From an uncultured Prevotellaceae bacterium (GTDB lineage Bacteria > Bacteroidota > Bacteroidia > Bacteroidales > Bacteroidaceae), in contig CAMZCM010000011.1 of NCBI GenBank assembly GCA_947305005.1, positions 1 through 64,000 on the forward strand: a DNA stretch of 64,000 nucleotides, given 5' to 3'. Below are positions 38,785 through 48,118 of this stretch, one piece after another. Positions within the stretch are counted from its first letter, which is position 1. Every line of letters starts with the position of its first letter. The notes beneath the pieces were generated by a model. It worked only from the letters and a program-made list of their open reading frames with translations. It ran no database searches and had not been told where the DNA came from. The translations under genes and the position numbers were made by a program.

Positions 38785-39759
38785 TTATAGCGTTTCCAGC
38801 ATTCGCTTGAGGACGACTTGAGCGGAGATTTCGCGGTTGGCAGCTTCGGGAATGACGAGGCTACGAGGTGATTCGATGACATCGTCTGTGACAATCATGT
38901 TGCGACGCACGGGCAGACAGTGGAGGAAACCGGCATTGTTGGTGACGGCCATCTGGCGTGCGCTAACGCACCAGTCCATCATTGTGTGATAGTCGTGAAG
39001 TATCTTGCCGTAGTCCTCCGGACGGGTAACACCCGGGCAACTCCAGTTCTTGGCATAGACGTAGTCTGCACCCTCGAAGGCTTTCATCTGATCGTACTCC
39101 ACATGAGCACCTTTTACGAATTGCGGATCGAGCTCATAGCCCTCAGGGTGAGTGATGACGAAATCTACATCAGCTGCCAGCATCCACTCAGCAAAGCTAT
39201 TGGGAACGGCCTGCGGAAGGGATTTGGGGTGAGGAGCCCAGGTCATGACGACCTTCGGACGGTTCTTGCCTTTCCAATCCTCTTTAATAGTGATGAGGTC
39301 AGCAAAAGCTTGAAGGGGGTGTACGGTAGCACTCTCCATGAAAAAGACGGGGCGGCCACTGTATTTGATGAACTGGTTGAGAATCTTCTCTTCGTAATCA
39401 TCGGCGCGATTCTCAAAACGGGCGAAGCTGCGGACACCGATGACATCGCAGTAGGAGCCCATCACGGGGATAGCCTCCAAGAGGTGTTCACTCTTGTCGC
39501 CGTCCATGATGACGCCACGCTCGGTCTCCAGCTTCCAAGCGCCTTGGTTCACGTCGAGCACGATGACATTCATGCCAAGATTCATGGCTGCCTTCTGGGT
39601 TGAGAGGCGCGTGCGAAGGGAGTTATTGAAGAAGATGAGCAGGGCGGTCTTGTTCTTGCCAAGATGCTGCCACTGGAAGCGGTCACGCTTCACTTCTTGT
39701 GCTTCGGCGAGGGCTGCACGCAGGTCGCCGAGATCTGTAACATGTTGAAAAACTTTCAT
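38785..39759 (-). CDS. argF': N-succinyl- (or N-acetyl-) ornithine carbamoyltransferase
   Basis: A protein of 324 residues of the Bacteroidota branch of carbamoyltransferases that act on N-succinyl- or N-acetylornithine instead of free ornithine. Carbamoyl phosphate contacts are in FFNNSLRTRLSTQKAA (the family STRTR variant), and MESATVHPLQAFADL (HPxQ) and HCLPVRRNM match the rest of the active site. The 80s-loop sequence EHLLEAIPVMGSYCDVIGVR carries the Pro that in Bacteroides marks the succinyl-specific enzyme. It is the last gene of the argD operon, 30 bases after the double-TldD gene, with a GTGAAAAATG repeat in the gap. Confidence 0.93.
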   Translation of the reverse strand: MKVFQHVTDLGDLRAALAEAQEVKRDRFQWQHLGKNKTALLIFFNNSLRTRLSTQKAAMNLGMNVIVLDVNQGAWKLETERGVIMDGDKSEHLLEAIPVMGSYCDVIGVRSFARFENRADDYEEKILNQFIKYSGRPVFFMESATVHPLQAFADLITIKEDWKGKNRPKVVMTWAPHPKSLPQAVPNSFAEWMLAADVDFVITHPEGYELDPQFVKGAHVEYDQMKAFEGADYVYAKNWSCPGVTRPEDYGKILHDYHTMMDWCVSARQMAVTNNAGFLHCLPVRRNMIVTDDVIESPRSLVIPEAANREISAQVVLKRMLETL

Positions 39760-39789
39760 TCGTAAATCTTATTTTTCACTTTTTATTTT

Positions 39790-42700
39790 TCACTTTTCAC
39801 TTTCACTCCCCCTATGCAATGGGAAAGTGAGAGTAGGCTTGGCTATTTGCTCTGGTGTGGCTGTGGGTACTTCAATATCGCTCAGAAGCATCGCCTTGGG
39901 GCCAACAAGGGAGAAGGGAGCACCGCCGTCCTCTATGTTTGTCACGGCTTCTTGCTCGGTGGAGAGTGCCGTGATGTGACGCAAGTTATTGAGGTTGACC
40001 TGAATACTTGATTTCTTTACCAATGTCTCGCTACCATCCTTGATGTTGACACGGTATGTGCCATTAGAAGACTTGACGATGTAAGCATGATCATAACCCT
40101 CACGTTGGGCCTCACGCAGTAATTGTTGACGCATTTTCTTAAGGGGAACAGTCTTGCGGCTTTCGATGCGTAGTACGCCCGGGGCTGTAGCTGCACCCAT
40201 TGAGGCATTCCTGCTTGTAGCTTCGTTAAAGCGCAGGTTGCCCGTAGGTGTAGCAGTACTTAGTGATGGCGTTACACCGCAGAGCTGATTACGGAAGATG
40301 CCATGTTCGATGAGGGTTACAGGTTGGGGCTTTTGGCCATTCGCATCAGCTGTGTAGAACCCTGCAAGTGGCTTGCCGTTCCAACTATTTAGAGTCGGGT
40401 CTTGCCGCATACTTATTTTATCATCGACAATCTTACGGTTCATTTTCACGTAGATTTCGCGATCGCTCTGGGCGTAAGGGTGCCAAGCGCGGAAGTGATG
40501 ACGACCGCCGCTGGTATTATCGTAAATATGCATGCAGGCATTGCCTTCGAAGAGCACGGGTCCGACGTAATAGTCTTCATCAATCTTCGCTTGAAGGAGG
40601 GACAGCTGTCGGTAGATGAATTCGCGTAACTCCTTGGTGTATTTGATACTATCGGCCAATGCTTCGGCTGCCGAGGTATAGTTTTCATTAAAAGTAGAAG
40701 AGGCGTTGTAGCCGTTGGTAGAGTGATAGCGGTGGAACGTGAAGGCGATGGTGCAACTGTTATCCTGCGGTTGTGCCACACGGATACCTTCACTGGTGAT
40801 GCGGTAGATGTCTGCCTGGTTGATATTGCATCGCGCTTCGCTATGCGTTAGCTCAGGGAATTCGCGGGCTACGAGGGAGAGGCGGCGGACATAAGCTTCC
40901 AACTCATCGGCGTGGAGATCTTCCATATCTGCACTACGCTGTTGGATGCTGGTGGCTGGCTGTGAAGGAATGAGATCATCCAATACTTCCTCATCAGCGG
41001 GTAAGATGGCTTTCTGCTGTGCCTGTTGCTTTCTTGCAAGGGTTGCAAGGGACTGCTTGTAACGAGCGTCGGTAGCCATCCAAGCCTGACGACGCAGGTT
41101 ATCATAGTCCAATGCCATAGGAATACTAACGCCACGCAAAGGAGGCTCTGCCTGGAGTTGGCTGGTGCGATGGTAGTTGCCGAGAACCACTTCTGCATCG
41201 AAATTTTGGTACCAAGGTGAGATATTCTTAATGCTGATTTCGCCAAGGGTGGCTGTGAGGTTCAGCGAACGTGAACGTTGCAAGCGATAGTCAATGATGA
41301 AAGGAGAGGGCTGACCCTCAATCTGGAGGCTATCCATACTGCGACGAAGTTCATCGGAGAGGGCTGAGAAGACGGTGTTTTCCCCTTCATCACGAGAGGC
41401 GTCGGAAGTAGGTCTGAAGGATGGTGCAGCCAGTTTTGGACTTAAGTAACCTTTCTGTTGGCGACGTTGTGTCTCAATCTTCGAGCAATAAATCATGGGA
41501 GAGGTGGCTGAGACGGGAACCCAACCACTCTCAGCACCACAGGAGCCAATGAAAGTGGAGGGTGTGTCGCCACCGGCTGTGATGTTAGAGAACATGGAGA
41601 GAGGTGTACCGATCAAATCTACGCCACGGACAAGTTCATCAGGACGTCCATCGACATATACGCGATAGACCTCCAAGGGAGTAACATTGAACGAATTGAT
41701 ACTATTGCCTTCGCCTGTCTGGGTGTAGCCGCCGTTAACGCTCTCGAAAAGATAACCATATTCTTTTCCCTGTCGGCGAGCTTCGTCACGCAAGAGTTGA
41801 CGTAACTGGGCCTCTGTATGTGGCTTGTGGGTTTCCACTACAAGGTTGGATTGACGGCTGACGGGAGTACCGCCTCCGGCAGTTCTACCATGTCCGTTGC
41901 TCTCAGGGAAACTGTCGAGGGGGACACGGCTCATGAGGAACTCGTTCAAGACGCCATCGACTACATTATTTACTCTACGCGCACGAGTACCTTCATCGTC
42001 ATAGACGTAGCCGCCATTGAGGGGTTGTGTGCCATAATGGGTTAATGTGGGGTCATTATAGACTTGGAAATCTGTGGGCAGTACACGTTCACCTATCATC
42101 TTACGGAAGGTCTGGCCGCCGGATTTCATGCGATGTCCTTCCATACGATGTCCAAAGATCTCATGGAAGAAGACGCCACTGGCAGGACCGCTCATCAGAG
42201 CTGGACCAGTGAAGGGGTCGGCCACGGGCGCTTTGATCAGCGCTTCGAGGCGGCGTCCGAGGTCTTCGGCATCGCGAAGCATCACGTCTTCTGTGGGCAG
42301 GGAGTCAAGACTGGTCGCAAAATAGCTTTGATACAATGGCAGTGTCATTCCATCGTCAGTCGTTGCCTCTACATTCAGGAAAACGCGATAACTTCGATAG
42401 TTCTGTACGATGGCAGCACCTTCGGTATTGACGAGGTGTGTGCGGGTGTTCTCCATTTGCAAGCTGGCAGTACCAGAATTGAATTGCGGATGCTTGCGGA
42501 AAGCAGCAGAGATGCGGCAGAGGCGCTCTTCCCAAGTACGCTGCTCCTCAGGAGTGAGAGAGGGATGAGAGAGCGGAGCCTCATAATAGGTCTCGCCGGT
42601 ATTATTTCCGTGTAAACTGAAACAAGGTGCCTTATCCTCGTTGTCGGCTTGGGTGCGCATACGATTTTGGACATTGCGGTATTCATTGGCTACGCGATCG

Positions 42701-43095
42701 TAGGCGTTCAGCATGTGCTGCCAAATGGTCGTGCGGAAAGCATCGGGCGAGGCATCGGTAAGGGGTAACAGAATTGAGCCCACAGAGCTCTGGGGATTGA
42801 ACTTGAAGTTGTCCAATTCGGGTGACCCGACGCGTATCTGTGGTGAGAATTGGCGACCATGCTCTTGTCTGGAGTTCCCAAGGAAACCAAAAGTAGCAAC
42901 GATATTAGCCGTATGAAAATCCAAAACGCGGAAACTCATGAAATAGGGTTTCACGTCCTGTTGCTGCAGTTCTGTGAAGTCGGCTGTAAGTTCCTCACGA
43001 AGTACGTTGAGGAGTGTGTCTGTGTCCGCTGTAGGTGCTGCAAAAGCAGGATAGGTAAACAGCAGAACGAGCAAGGTTTTAAAGAGTTGTTTCAT
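39790..43095 (-). CDS. Secreted double TldD/PmbA-type metalloprotease
   Basis: A protein of 1101 residues with a signal peptide (MKQLFKTLLVLLFTYPAFA). Two TldD-like modules lie in tandem. The first (about 30-570) has the zinc motif HEIFGHRMEGH (His311, Glu312, His316) and the closing FIGSCGAESGWVPVSATSPM. The second (about 575-1101) repeats the fold (DELRRSMDSLQIEGQPSPFI opens it) but at the matching place reads PVLFEGNACMHIYDNTSGG, without HExxxH, so it is probably inactive and pairs with the first like TldD with TldE. Normal TldD and PmbA are separate cytoplasmic proteins of ~450-480 residues. It lies between proA and argF'; why it is in this operon is not clear. Confidence 0.9.
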   Translation of the reverse strand: MKQLFKTLLVLLFTYPAFAAPTADTDTLLNVLREELTADFTELQQQDVKPYFMSFRVLDFHTANIVATFGFLGNSRQEHGRQFSPQIRVGSPELDNFKFNPQSSVGSILLPLTDASPDAFRTTIWQHMLNAYDRVANEYRNVQNRMRTQADNEDKAPCFSLHGNNTGETYYEAPLSHPSLTPEEQRTWEERLCRISAAFRKHPQFNSGTASLQMENTRTHLVNTEGAAIVQNYRSYRVFLNVEATTDDGMTLPLYQSYFATSLDSLPTEDVMLRDAEDLGRRLEALIKAPVADPFTGPALMSGPASGVFFHEIFGHRMEGHRMKSGGQTFRKMIGERVLPTDFQVYNDPTLTHYGTQPLNGGYVYDDEGTRARRVNNVVDGVLNEFLMSRVPLDSFPESNGHGRTAGGGTPVSRQSNLVVETHKPHTEAQLRQLLRDEARRQGKEYGYLFESVNGGYTQTGEGNSINSFNVTPLEVYRVYVDGRPDELVRGVDLIGTPLSMFSNITAGGDTPSTFIGSCGAESGWVPVSATSPMIYCSKIETQRRQQKGYLSPKLAAPSFRPTSDASRDEGENTVFSALSDELRRSMDSLQIEGQPSPFIIDYRLQRSRSLNLTATLGEISIKNISPWYQNFDAEVVLGNYHRTSQLQAEPPLRGVSIPMALDYDNLRRQAWMATDARYKQSLATLARKQQAQQKAILPADEEVLDDLIPSQPATSIQQRSADMEDLHADELEAYVRRLSLVAREFPELTHSEARCNINQADIYRITSEGIRVAQPQDNSCTIAFTFHRYHSTNGYNASSTFNENYTSAAEALADSIKYTKELREFIYRQLSLLQAKIDEDYYVGPVLFEGNACMHIYDNTSGGRHHFRAWHPYAQSDREIYVKMNRKIVDDKISMRQDPTLNSWNGKPLAGFYTADANGQKPQPVTLIEHGIFRNQLCGVTPSLSTATPTGNLRFNEATSRNASMGAATAPGVLRIESRKTVPLKKMRQQLLREAQREGYDHAYIVKSSNGTYRVNIKDGSETLVKKSSIQVNLNNLRHITALSTEQEAVTNIEDGGAPFSLVGPKAMLLSDIEVPTATPEQIAKPTLTFPLHRGSESEK

Positions 43096-43142
43096 AAGGA
43101 TAAATGGGATTTGTGGATCATATAGATTAAAGTAATTATTGG

Positions 43143-44312
43143 CTATGGGCGTGTCTGTCCATTACCTTTGATAAGCCATTTGTATGTCGTTATTTCTTCA
43201 AGAGCCATGGGGCCACGAGCATGCAGTTTCTGAGTGCTGATGCCGATTTCTGCTCCGAGGCCAAATTGTCCACCATCGGTGAAGCTGGTGGGAGCATTAT
43301 GATAGACGCAAGCGGCATCGACTTCGGCAAGGAAGCGGCGAGCAGCCTCGGAATCTTCCGTGACGATGCTCTCGCTGTGACCGGAACCATAGCGCTCAAT
43401 GTGAGCAAGGGCTTCGTCTAAACTATCTACAACTTTTACTGCCATTCGCAAGGAAAGGAACTCGGTGCCAAACTCATCAACAATCTCCACTCCTTTTTCT
43501 TTAAGTGGTGCCAAAATCTTGGGTAAATCATTGAGGCGATCGCGATGGATGATGAGACAGTCGAGAGCGTTACAAACGCTGACACGACGCGTCTTGGCAT
43601 TGACAACAATGGGGATGGCTTTCTCCAAGTCAGCAGCACGATCGATATAACAATGAACAACACCAGCACCTGTCTCGATGACAGGCACGCGAGCGTTCTC
43701 GCGGACATAGTTGATGAGTCGGCTGCTACCACGAGGGATGATGAGATCCACCTGTCCACGTGCTTGAAGCAGGATATCAGTATCCTCATGACTGGTGAGT
43801 AACAGGGCGGCATCAGTAGGAACATCGTGACGACGCAACACCTCATGGATGAGACTCACGATGGCGGTACAACTATCCTTTGCATCGCTTCCGCCTTTAA
43901 GGACGCAGGCGCTACCAGCCTTCAGACAGAGCGCAAAGCAGTCGAAGCACACATTGGGACGTGCTTCGAAGATGATACCAATGACTCCGAAAGGAACACT
44001 GACACGGGTCAACTCAAGACCGTTGGGCAAGATAGAATGTTTCAGCGTTCGTCCCAATGGGGAAGGAAGAGATGCTACGTTGCGCAGATCTGCAGCAATA
44101 CTGTTTAAACGACTTTCTGTCAGTTGCAGACGATCGTAGCGCGGATCAGAAGAATCCATGCGCTTGAGGTCGAGGGCATTGGCTAGCAGAAGGTCATCTA
44201 TGCGCGCCTCTGTCATATCGGCTAATTCGCATAGGATGGCACTACGGTCATGGTCTGTCAGTTGCGCGATACGCTTGCTGGCTGTTCGGACATTATAAAA
44301 ATCTGTATTCAT
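43143..44312 (-). CDS. proA: Glutamate-5-semialdehyde dehydrogenase
   Basis: A protein of 389 residues, ALDH fold, somewhat shorter than the usual ~415. It reduces glutamyl-5-phosphate to the semialdehyde in proline synthesis. The substrate and NADPH regions [20 protein letters not shown] and [10 protein letters not shown] are present, and the catalytic Cys is in [27 protein letters not shown] and the ending [17 protein letters not shown] are typical of ProA. It starts within the proB stop (four-base overlap), so proC, proB and proA are translationally coupled. Confidence 0.96.
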   Translation of the reverse strand: MNTDFYNVRTASKRIAQLTDHDRSAILCELADMTEARIDDLLLANALDLKRMDSSDPRYDRLQLTESRLNSIAADLRNVASLPSPLGRTLKHSILPNGLELTRVSVPFGVIGIIFEARPNVCFDCFALCLKAGSACVLKGGSDAKDSCTAIVSLIHEVLRRHDVPTDAALLLTSHEDTDILLQARGQVDLIIPRGSSRLINYVRENARVPVIETGAGVVHCYIDRAADLEKAIPIVVNAKTRRVSVCNALDCLIIHRDRLNDLPKILAPLKEKGVEIVDEFGTEFLSLRMAVKVVDSLDEALAHIERYGSGHSESIVTEDSEAARRFLAEVDAACVYHNAPTSFTDGGQFGLGAEIGISTQKLHARGPMALEEITTYKWLIKGNGQTRP

Positions 44313-45094
44313 TGTGGACAGAAATGGGTGAAAGGCACGCTCTCGGGGTTCAGAAGCACATCACAGAGGATGTGCTCACGCTTACCGTTGGCGATATAGA
44401 CATGAACGCCAGCATCAGCTACGAGTTGTGCTGTGTGGTATTTGCTTTGCATCCCTCCACGTCCAGCAGAGGAGCGTTTTGTTTGGAGATATTGGCTAAG
44501 ATCAGTGCCGTGGGGCACTTCTTGAATCAGTTTGGATTGCGGATCATCAGGGTTCCCTGTGTAGATACCGTCGATGTTGGAAAGGATGACAAGAGTCTCA
44601 CACTCCATCATCTGTGCCACGAGGCCACTAAGCTCATCATTATCCGTGAACATCAACTCGGTGACACAGACAGTGTCATTTTCATTAACGATAGGCACAA
44701 CGCCATGGGCAAGCATCGCTGTCATGCATTGACGTTGGTTGTCGTATTGCTCGCCAGGGGCGAAGTTCTCTTTCATGGTGAGCACTTGTCCCACGTGAAT
44801 CCCGTGATCACGGAATAGTTCCACGTAACGTCCCATCAGTTTGGCCTGTCCTACGGCAGAGAAAACCTGACGCTGCTCTACACTGTCAAGTTGTGCCGCC
44901 TCCGTAGCAGGTAGTTGTAGCTCACTACGTCCGCTGGCAACAGCACCGCTGGAGACAAGAATCACTTCAAAACCTTGCTGCCGAAGTTCAGCCAACTGAT
45001 CCACGAGAGCAGACATACGTGTCACATCCAATGTGCCGTCACTACGCGTGAGAACATTAGAACCGACTTTGACGATGATGCGTTGCTTTTTCAT
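44309..45094 (-). CDS. proB: Glutamate 5-kinase without PUA domain
   Basis: A protein of 261 residues: only the amino-acid kinase domain, without the C-terminal PUA domain of the ~367-residue E. coli enzyme. It phosphorylates glutamate at C5, the first and feedback-controlled step of proline synthesis. Marks are [45 protein letters not shown] and [16 protein letters not shown]. Stop and start overlap with proA (ATGA) and with proC. The PUA domain is dispensable for activity in known enzymes; the short form is common in Bacteroidota. Confidence 0.95.
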   Translation of the reverse strand: MKKQRIIVKVGSNVLTRSDGTLDVTRMSALVDQLAELRQQGFEVILVSSGAVASGRSELQLPATEAAQLDSVEQRQVFSAVGQAKLMGRYVELFRDHGIHVGQVLTMKENFAPGEQYDNQRQCMTAMLAHGVVPIVNENDTVCVTELMFTDNDELSGLVAQMMECETLVILSNIDGIYTGNPDDPQSKLIQEVPHGTDLSQYLQTKRSSAGRGGMQSKYHTAQLVADAGVHVYIANGKREHILCDVLLNPESVPFTHFCPQ

Positions 45095-45858
45095 TTGACA
45101 GATGCTAACAATCCCTGGATGACAGCGTTTGTGAAACCTGCCTCTTCCATTGCGTTGAGGCCACGGATGGTGAGGCCACCAGGAGTGGTTACCTTATCGA
45201 TTTCAGCTTCTGCGTGAGCCCCTTCGGCTTCCAACAAGCTGGCAGCACCACGAATGGTTTGTGCCACGATGGCTTGTGCCTCAGAGGCACGGAAGCCCAA
45301 TTGAACGCCGCCTTCGGTAGCTGCACGAACATAGCGCAGAGCGTAGGCGATGCCGCAGGAAGCAAGGGCTGTGCCGGCAGACAGATGCGCCTCGTCAGTA
45401 ACGAGTGTTTGTCCCATAGCATCAAACAAAACCTTGACTTGCTGGATTGTTTCTGCCTCAGCTCGTACGGGAACAAGAAACGTCATCGAAGCGAGGTTGA
45501 CAATCGCCGTATTGGGGATGGCTGTGAGGATCTGTGGCCCCTTACCTGCCCATTGACAGAGTTGTTCACCTTTCGTGGCTGCTGCAACGGAGACAATCGT
45601 TTTCTGACTGAAATCAATATTGCTGGTCAGCTCCTTGAGAACTTCTTCTACAAGCCACGGTTTTACGGCAATAATAACGAGGGCGGCATCAGTGGCTGCC
45701 ACACAATTATCGGTGGTCACACTGGCGCCTGCTGCAGCAAACCGTTCTAATTTACCAGCTGAGCGATTGCTGACGGTAATGGTATATCCGCCAACGCTCA
45801 AAAGGGCCTCGGCAATAGCGCCGCCCATATTTCCGGCTCCGATGATGGCTATTTTCAT
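45091..45858 (-). CDS. proC: Pyrroline-5-carboxylate reductase
   Basis: A protein of 255 residues with the N-terminal Rossmann domain (MKIAIIGAGNMGGAIAEALL) and the C-terminal dimer domain with the signature KVTTPGGLTIRGLNAMEEAG, which is the ProC hallmark. It reduces pyrroline-5-carboxylate to proline, the last step. The middle segment LTAIPNTAIVNLASMT matches the family MPNTP region with Ile in place of Met. It overlaps the proB start and the acyl-CoA synthetase stop by four bases each. Confidence 0.96.
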   Translation of the reverse strand: MKIAIIGAGNMGGAIAEALLSVGGYTITVSNRSAGKLERFAAAGASVTTDNCVAATDAALVIIAVKPWLVEEVLKELTSNIDFSQKTIVSVAAATKGEQLCQWAGKGPQILTAIPNTAIVNLASMTFLVPVRAEAETIQQVKVLFDAMGQTLVTDEAHLSAGTALASCGIAYALRYVRAATEGGVQLGFRASEAQAIVAQTIRGAASLLEAEGAHAEAEIDKVTTPGGLTIRGLNAMEEAGFTNAVIQGLLASVK

Positions 45859-47531
45859 TTCTGATTATCTTTATTACGGATCTCAACTCTACGAATCTTT
45901 CCACTAATGGTTTTTGGCAGTTCGTTCACGAACTCGATAATACGAGGATATTTGTAAGGAGCTGTCTCGCGTTTCACGTGTTCTTGTAACTCCTTGATGA
46001 GGGCATCGCCAGCTTTGTCCTTCCATTCTTTACCGAGTACCACAGTTGCTTTTACGACCATACCACGAATTTCATCAGGAACACCTGTGATGGCACATTC
46101 AACAACAGCGGGATGCGTCATCAGTGCACTCTCCACCTCGAACGGGCCAATGCGGTAGCCACTAGATTTGATGACATCGTCAATGCGACCCTCGAACCAA
46201 TAGTAACCATCCTCATCGCGCCAGGCAACGTCGCCAGTGAAGTAATAGCCGTCGTGCCAAGCCTGACGGGTCAGCTCTGGATCCCGATAGTACTCCTTGA
46301 ACAAACCGATAGGCTTGCGGTCGCCGACCTTCACCACGATTTCGCCTTTTTCACCATCTTCGCAGGGTGTTCCGTCGGGTTTCAACAGGTCAATTTGATA
46401 TTGTCCATTGGGTTTGCCCATGGAACCGGGTTTGGGTTCCATCCACGGCATTGTGCCAAGGGTCATAGTGGTTTCCGTCTGTCCGAAACCTTCCATCATC
46501 TTAATGCCCGTTTTCTCATAGAACTTGTCGAACACAGCGGGGTTCAGCGCCTCGCCTGCGGTGGTGCAATATTCAAGTGATGAAAGGTCATACTTCGACA
46601 GGTCTTCGCGAATCATGAAGCGGTAGATGGTCGGAGGTGCGCAGAAACTCGTCACCTTATATTTCTCTATCTGGCGTAGCAGTGTATCAGCGTTAAATTT
46701 TTCGTGATCGAAGACAAAGACTGTTGCGCCTGCGAACCATTGTCCATAGAACTTTCCCCAAACGGCCTTGCCCCAACCCGTATCAGCTACGGTGAGGTGC
46801 AACGATCCCTCATGAAGGTTGTGCCAGAAGACACCTGTGCTCAGATGTCCCATCGCATAGAGAAAATCGTGGGCAACCATCTTGGGCTCACCTGAAGTAC
46901 CACTGGTGAAGTACATCAACATCGTATCCTCATTGTTATTGACGAAAGCAGGACGTTGGAAGGCAGGGGCGGAGGAAATCTCAGCGTGCCAGTCATGCCA
47001 ACTGTCAGGGATATCATTACTCGTTGATGAACTCGGACGTACAGCCACTAGAACTTCCACCGAGGGGCTCTCGGGCATAGCTTCTTCCACTTGGCTCATC
47101 ACATAAGGGTCATCGACGCAGATGATGGCCTTGACACTTGCACGTGTATTGCGATAGACAATGTCGTGCTTAGTGAGCATATGGGTAGCAGGAATGACTA
47201 CAGCACCAAGCTTGTGTAGCGCCAACATCGTGACCCACCATTCATAACGACGTTTCAAAATCAACATCACAGGGTCGCCTTTGCCGATGCCGATGCTTTG
47301 GAGATATCCGGCGGCTTGGTCTGTCTCTTTTTTCAATTGTCCAAAAGTCGTGCGACGTTCGGCACCTTCGTCGTTCGTCCACAGCAAAGCCAACTTTTCA
47401 GGCTCTTCCTCTGCCCACGCGTCCATGACATCGTAAGCAAAGTTGAAGTGTTCTGGGATAATAAACTCCAGATGCTCGTTATAATCTTCACAAGATGTGA
47501 ATTGTGTTTGCTTTAGAAATCTTTCTACCAT
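45855..47531 (-). CDS. Acyl-CoA synthetase (AMP-forming, acetyl/medium-chain type)
   Basis: A protein of 558 residues of the ANL superfamily: it activates a carboxylic acid with ATP and joins it to CoA. The AMP loop is LMYFTSGTSGEPKMVAHDFL, A5 is MMEGFGQTETTMTLG, the hinge region GYYFTGDVAWRDEDGYYWFE and the A10 Lys motif PKTISGKIRRVEIR. The substrate cannot be read with certainty; this subgroup resembles AcsM medium-chain and acetyl-CoA synthetases. It lies in the proline/arginine operon after a cupin regulator gene, a recurring order in Bacteroidota. The pair may respond to the same small acid; this is inferred. Confidence 0.9.
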   Translation of the reverse strand: MVERFLKQTQFTSCEDYNEHLEFIIPEHFNFAYDVMDAWAEEEPEKLALLWTNDEGAERRTTFGQLKKETDQAAGYLQSIGIGKGDPVMLILKRRYEWWVTMLALHKLGAVVIPATHMLTKHDIVYRNTRASVKAIICVDDPYVMSQVEEAMPESPSVEVLVAVRPSSSTSNDIPDSWHDWHAEISSAPAFQRPAFVNNNEDTMLMYFTSGTSGEPKMVAHDFLYAMGHLSTGVFWHNLHEGSLHLTVADTGWGKAVWGKFYGQWFAGATVFVFDHEKFNADTLLRQIEKYKVTSFCAPPTIYRFMIREDLSKYDLSSLEYCTTAGEALNPAVFDKFYEKTGIKMMEGFGQTETTMTLGTMPWMEPKPGSMGKPNGQYQIDLLKPDGTPCEDGEKGEIVVKVGDRKPIGLFKEYYRDPELTRQAWHDGYYFTGDVAWRDEDGYYWFEGRIDDVIKSSGYRIGPFEVESALMTHPAVVECAITGVPDEIRGMVVKATVVLGKEWKDKAGDALIKELQEHVKRETAPYKYPRIIEFVNELPKTISGKIRRVEIRNKDNQK

Positions 47532-47539
47532 AGTTGTCT

Positions 47540-48097
47540 TTATTCTACTGTGAATGCGAGGAAACGAACGGGACGTTCACCGATGGCGCGCATGCCATGG
47601 GGTTTTGTGCTGTCGAAATAGATGCTGTCACCCTCTTCGAGAACGATGGTTTTGCCGCCGAGGAATAGTTCCATAGCACCTTCCAGAACCATGTTGAACT
47701 CCTGACCGGGATGAGTATTCTTATAGATAGTATGGGCATCGGGCTTCGGTTCCACTGTAACGATAAACACCTCGGCCTTATTATCCGCAAAGCCACCTGT
47801 CAGACTCTGGTATTTATAGGCCTTCGTACGTTCAATGCTCATGCCCTGTCCTTTGCGGACAACTAAATACCCGTGCATGTGCGGCTCTTCGTCGAAGATG
47901 AGAGCCTCTGTGCTGATACCATAATGGTTGGCGATGGTCATCAACTTGGAGATGGTGATGTCGGCCTCTCCATTTTCTACACGCTCATAAGTCTCCAGAG
48001 AGAGACCGCAAAGATCGGCTACTTCCTGTGCAGGAATGTCAAGCGCATCGCGCAGACCGCGCAGACGCTCGCCGATTTGGTGAAGTTGTTCGTTCAT
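47540..48097 (-). CDS. XRE-family regulator with cupin domain
   Basis: A protein of 185 residues. The N-terminal XRE helix-turn-helix (about 7-62) has ERLRGLRDALDIPAQEVADL followed by CGLSLETYERVENGE. The C-terminal cupin (about 110-180) has the metal-binding pattern HPGQEFNMVLEGAMELFLGG and SIYFDSTKPHGMRA. Regulators of this build sense a small ligand in the cupin pocket. It is directly upstream of the acyl-CoA synthetase gene (eight bases) and 21 bases after argD, so it may control this operon or the synthetase; target sites are not visible. Confidence 0.93.
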   Translation of the reverse strand: MNEQLHQIGERLRGLRDALDIPAQEVADLCGLSLETYERVENGEADITISKLMTIANHYGISTEALIFDEEPHMHGYLVVRKGQGMSIERTKAYKYQSLTGGFADNKAEVFIVTVEPKPDAHTIYKNTHPGQEFNMVLEGAMELFLGGKTIVLEEGDSIYFDSTKPHGMRAIGERPVRFLAFTVE

Positions 48098-48118
48098 TGA
48101 TGATTGTATTGATGTTGA

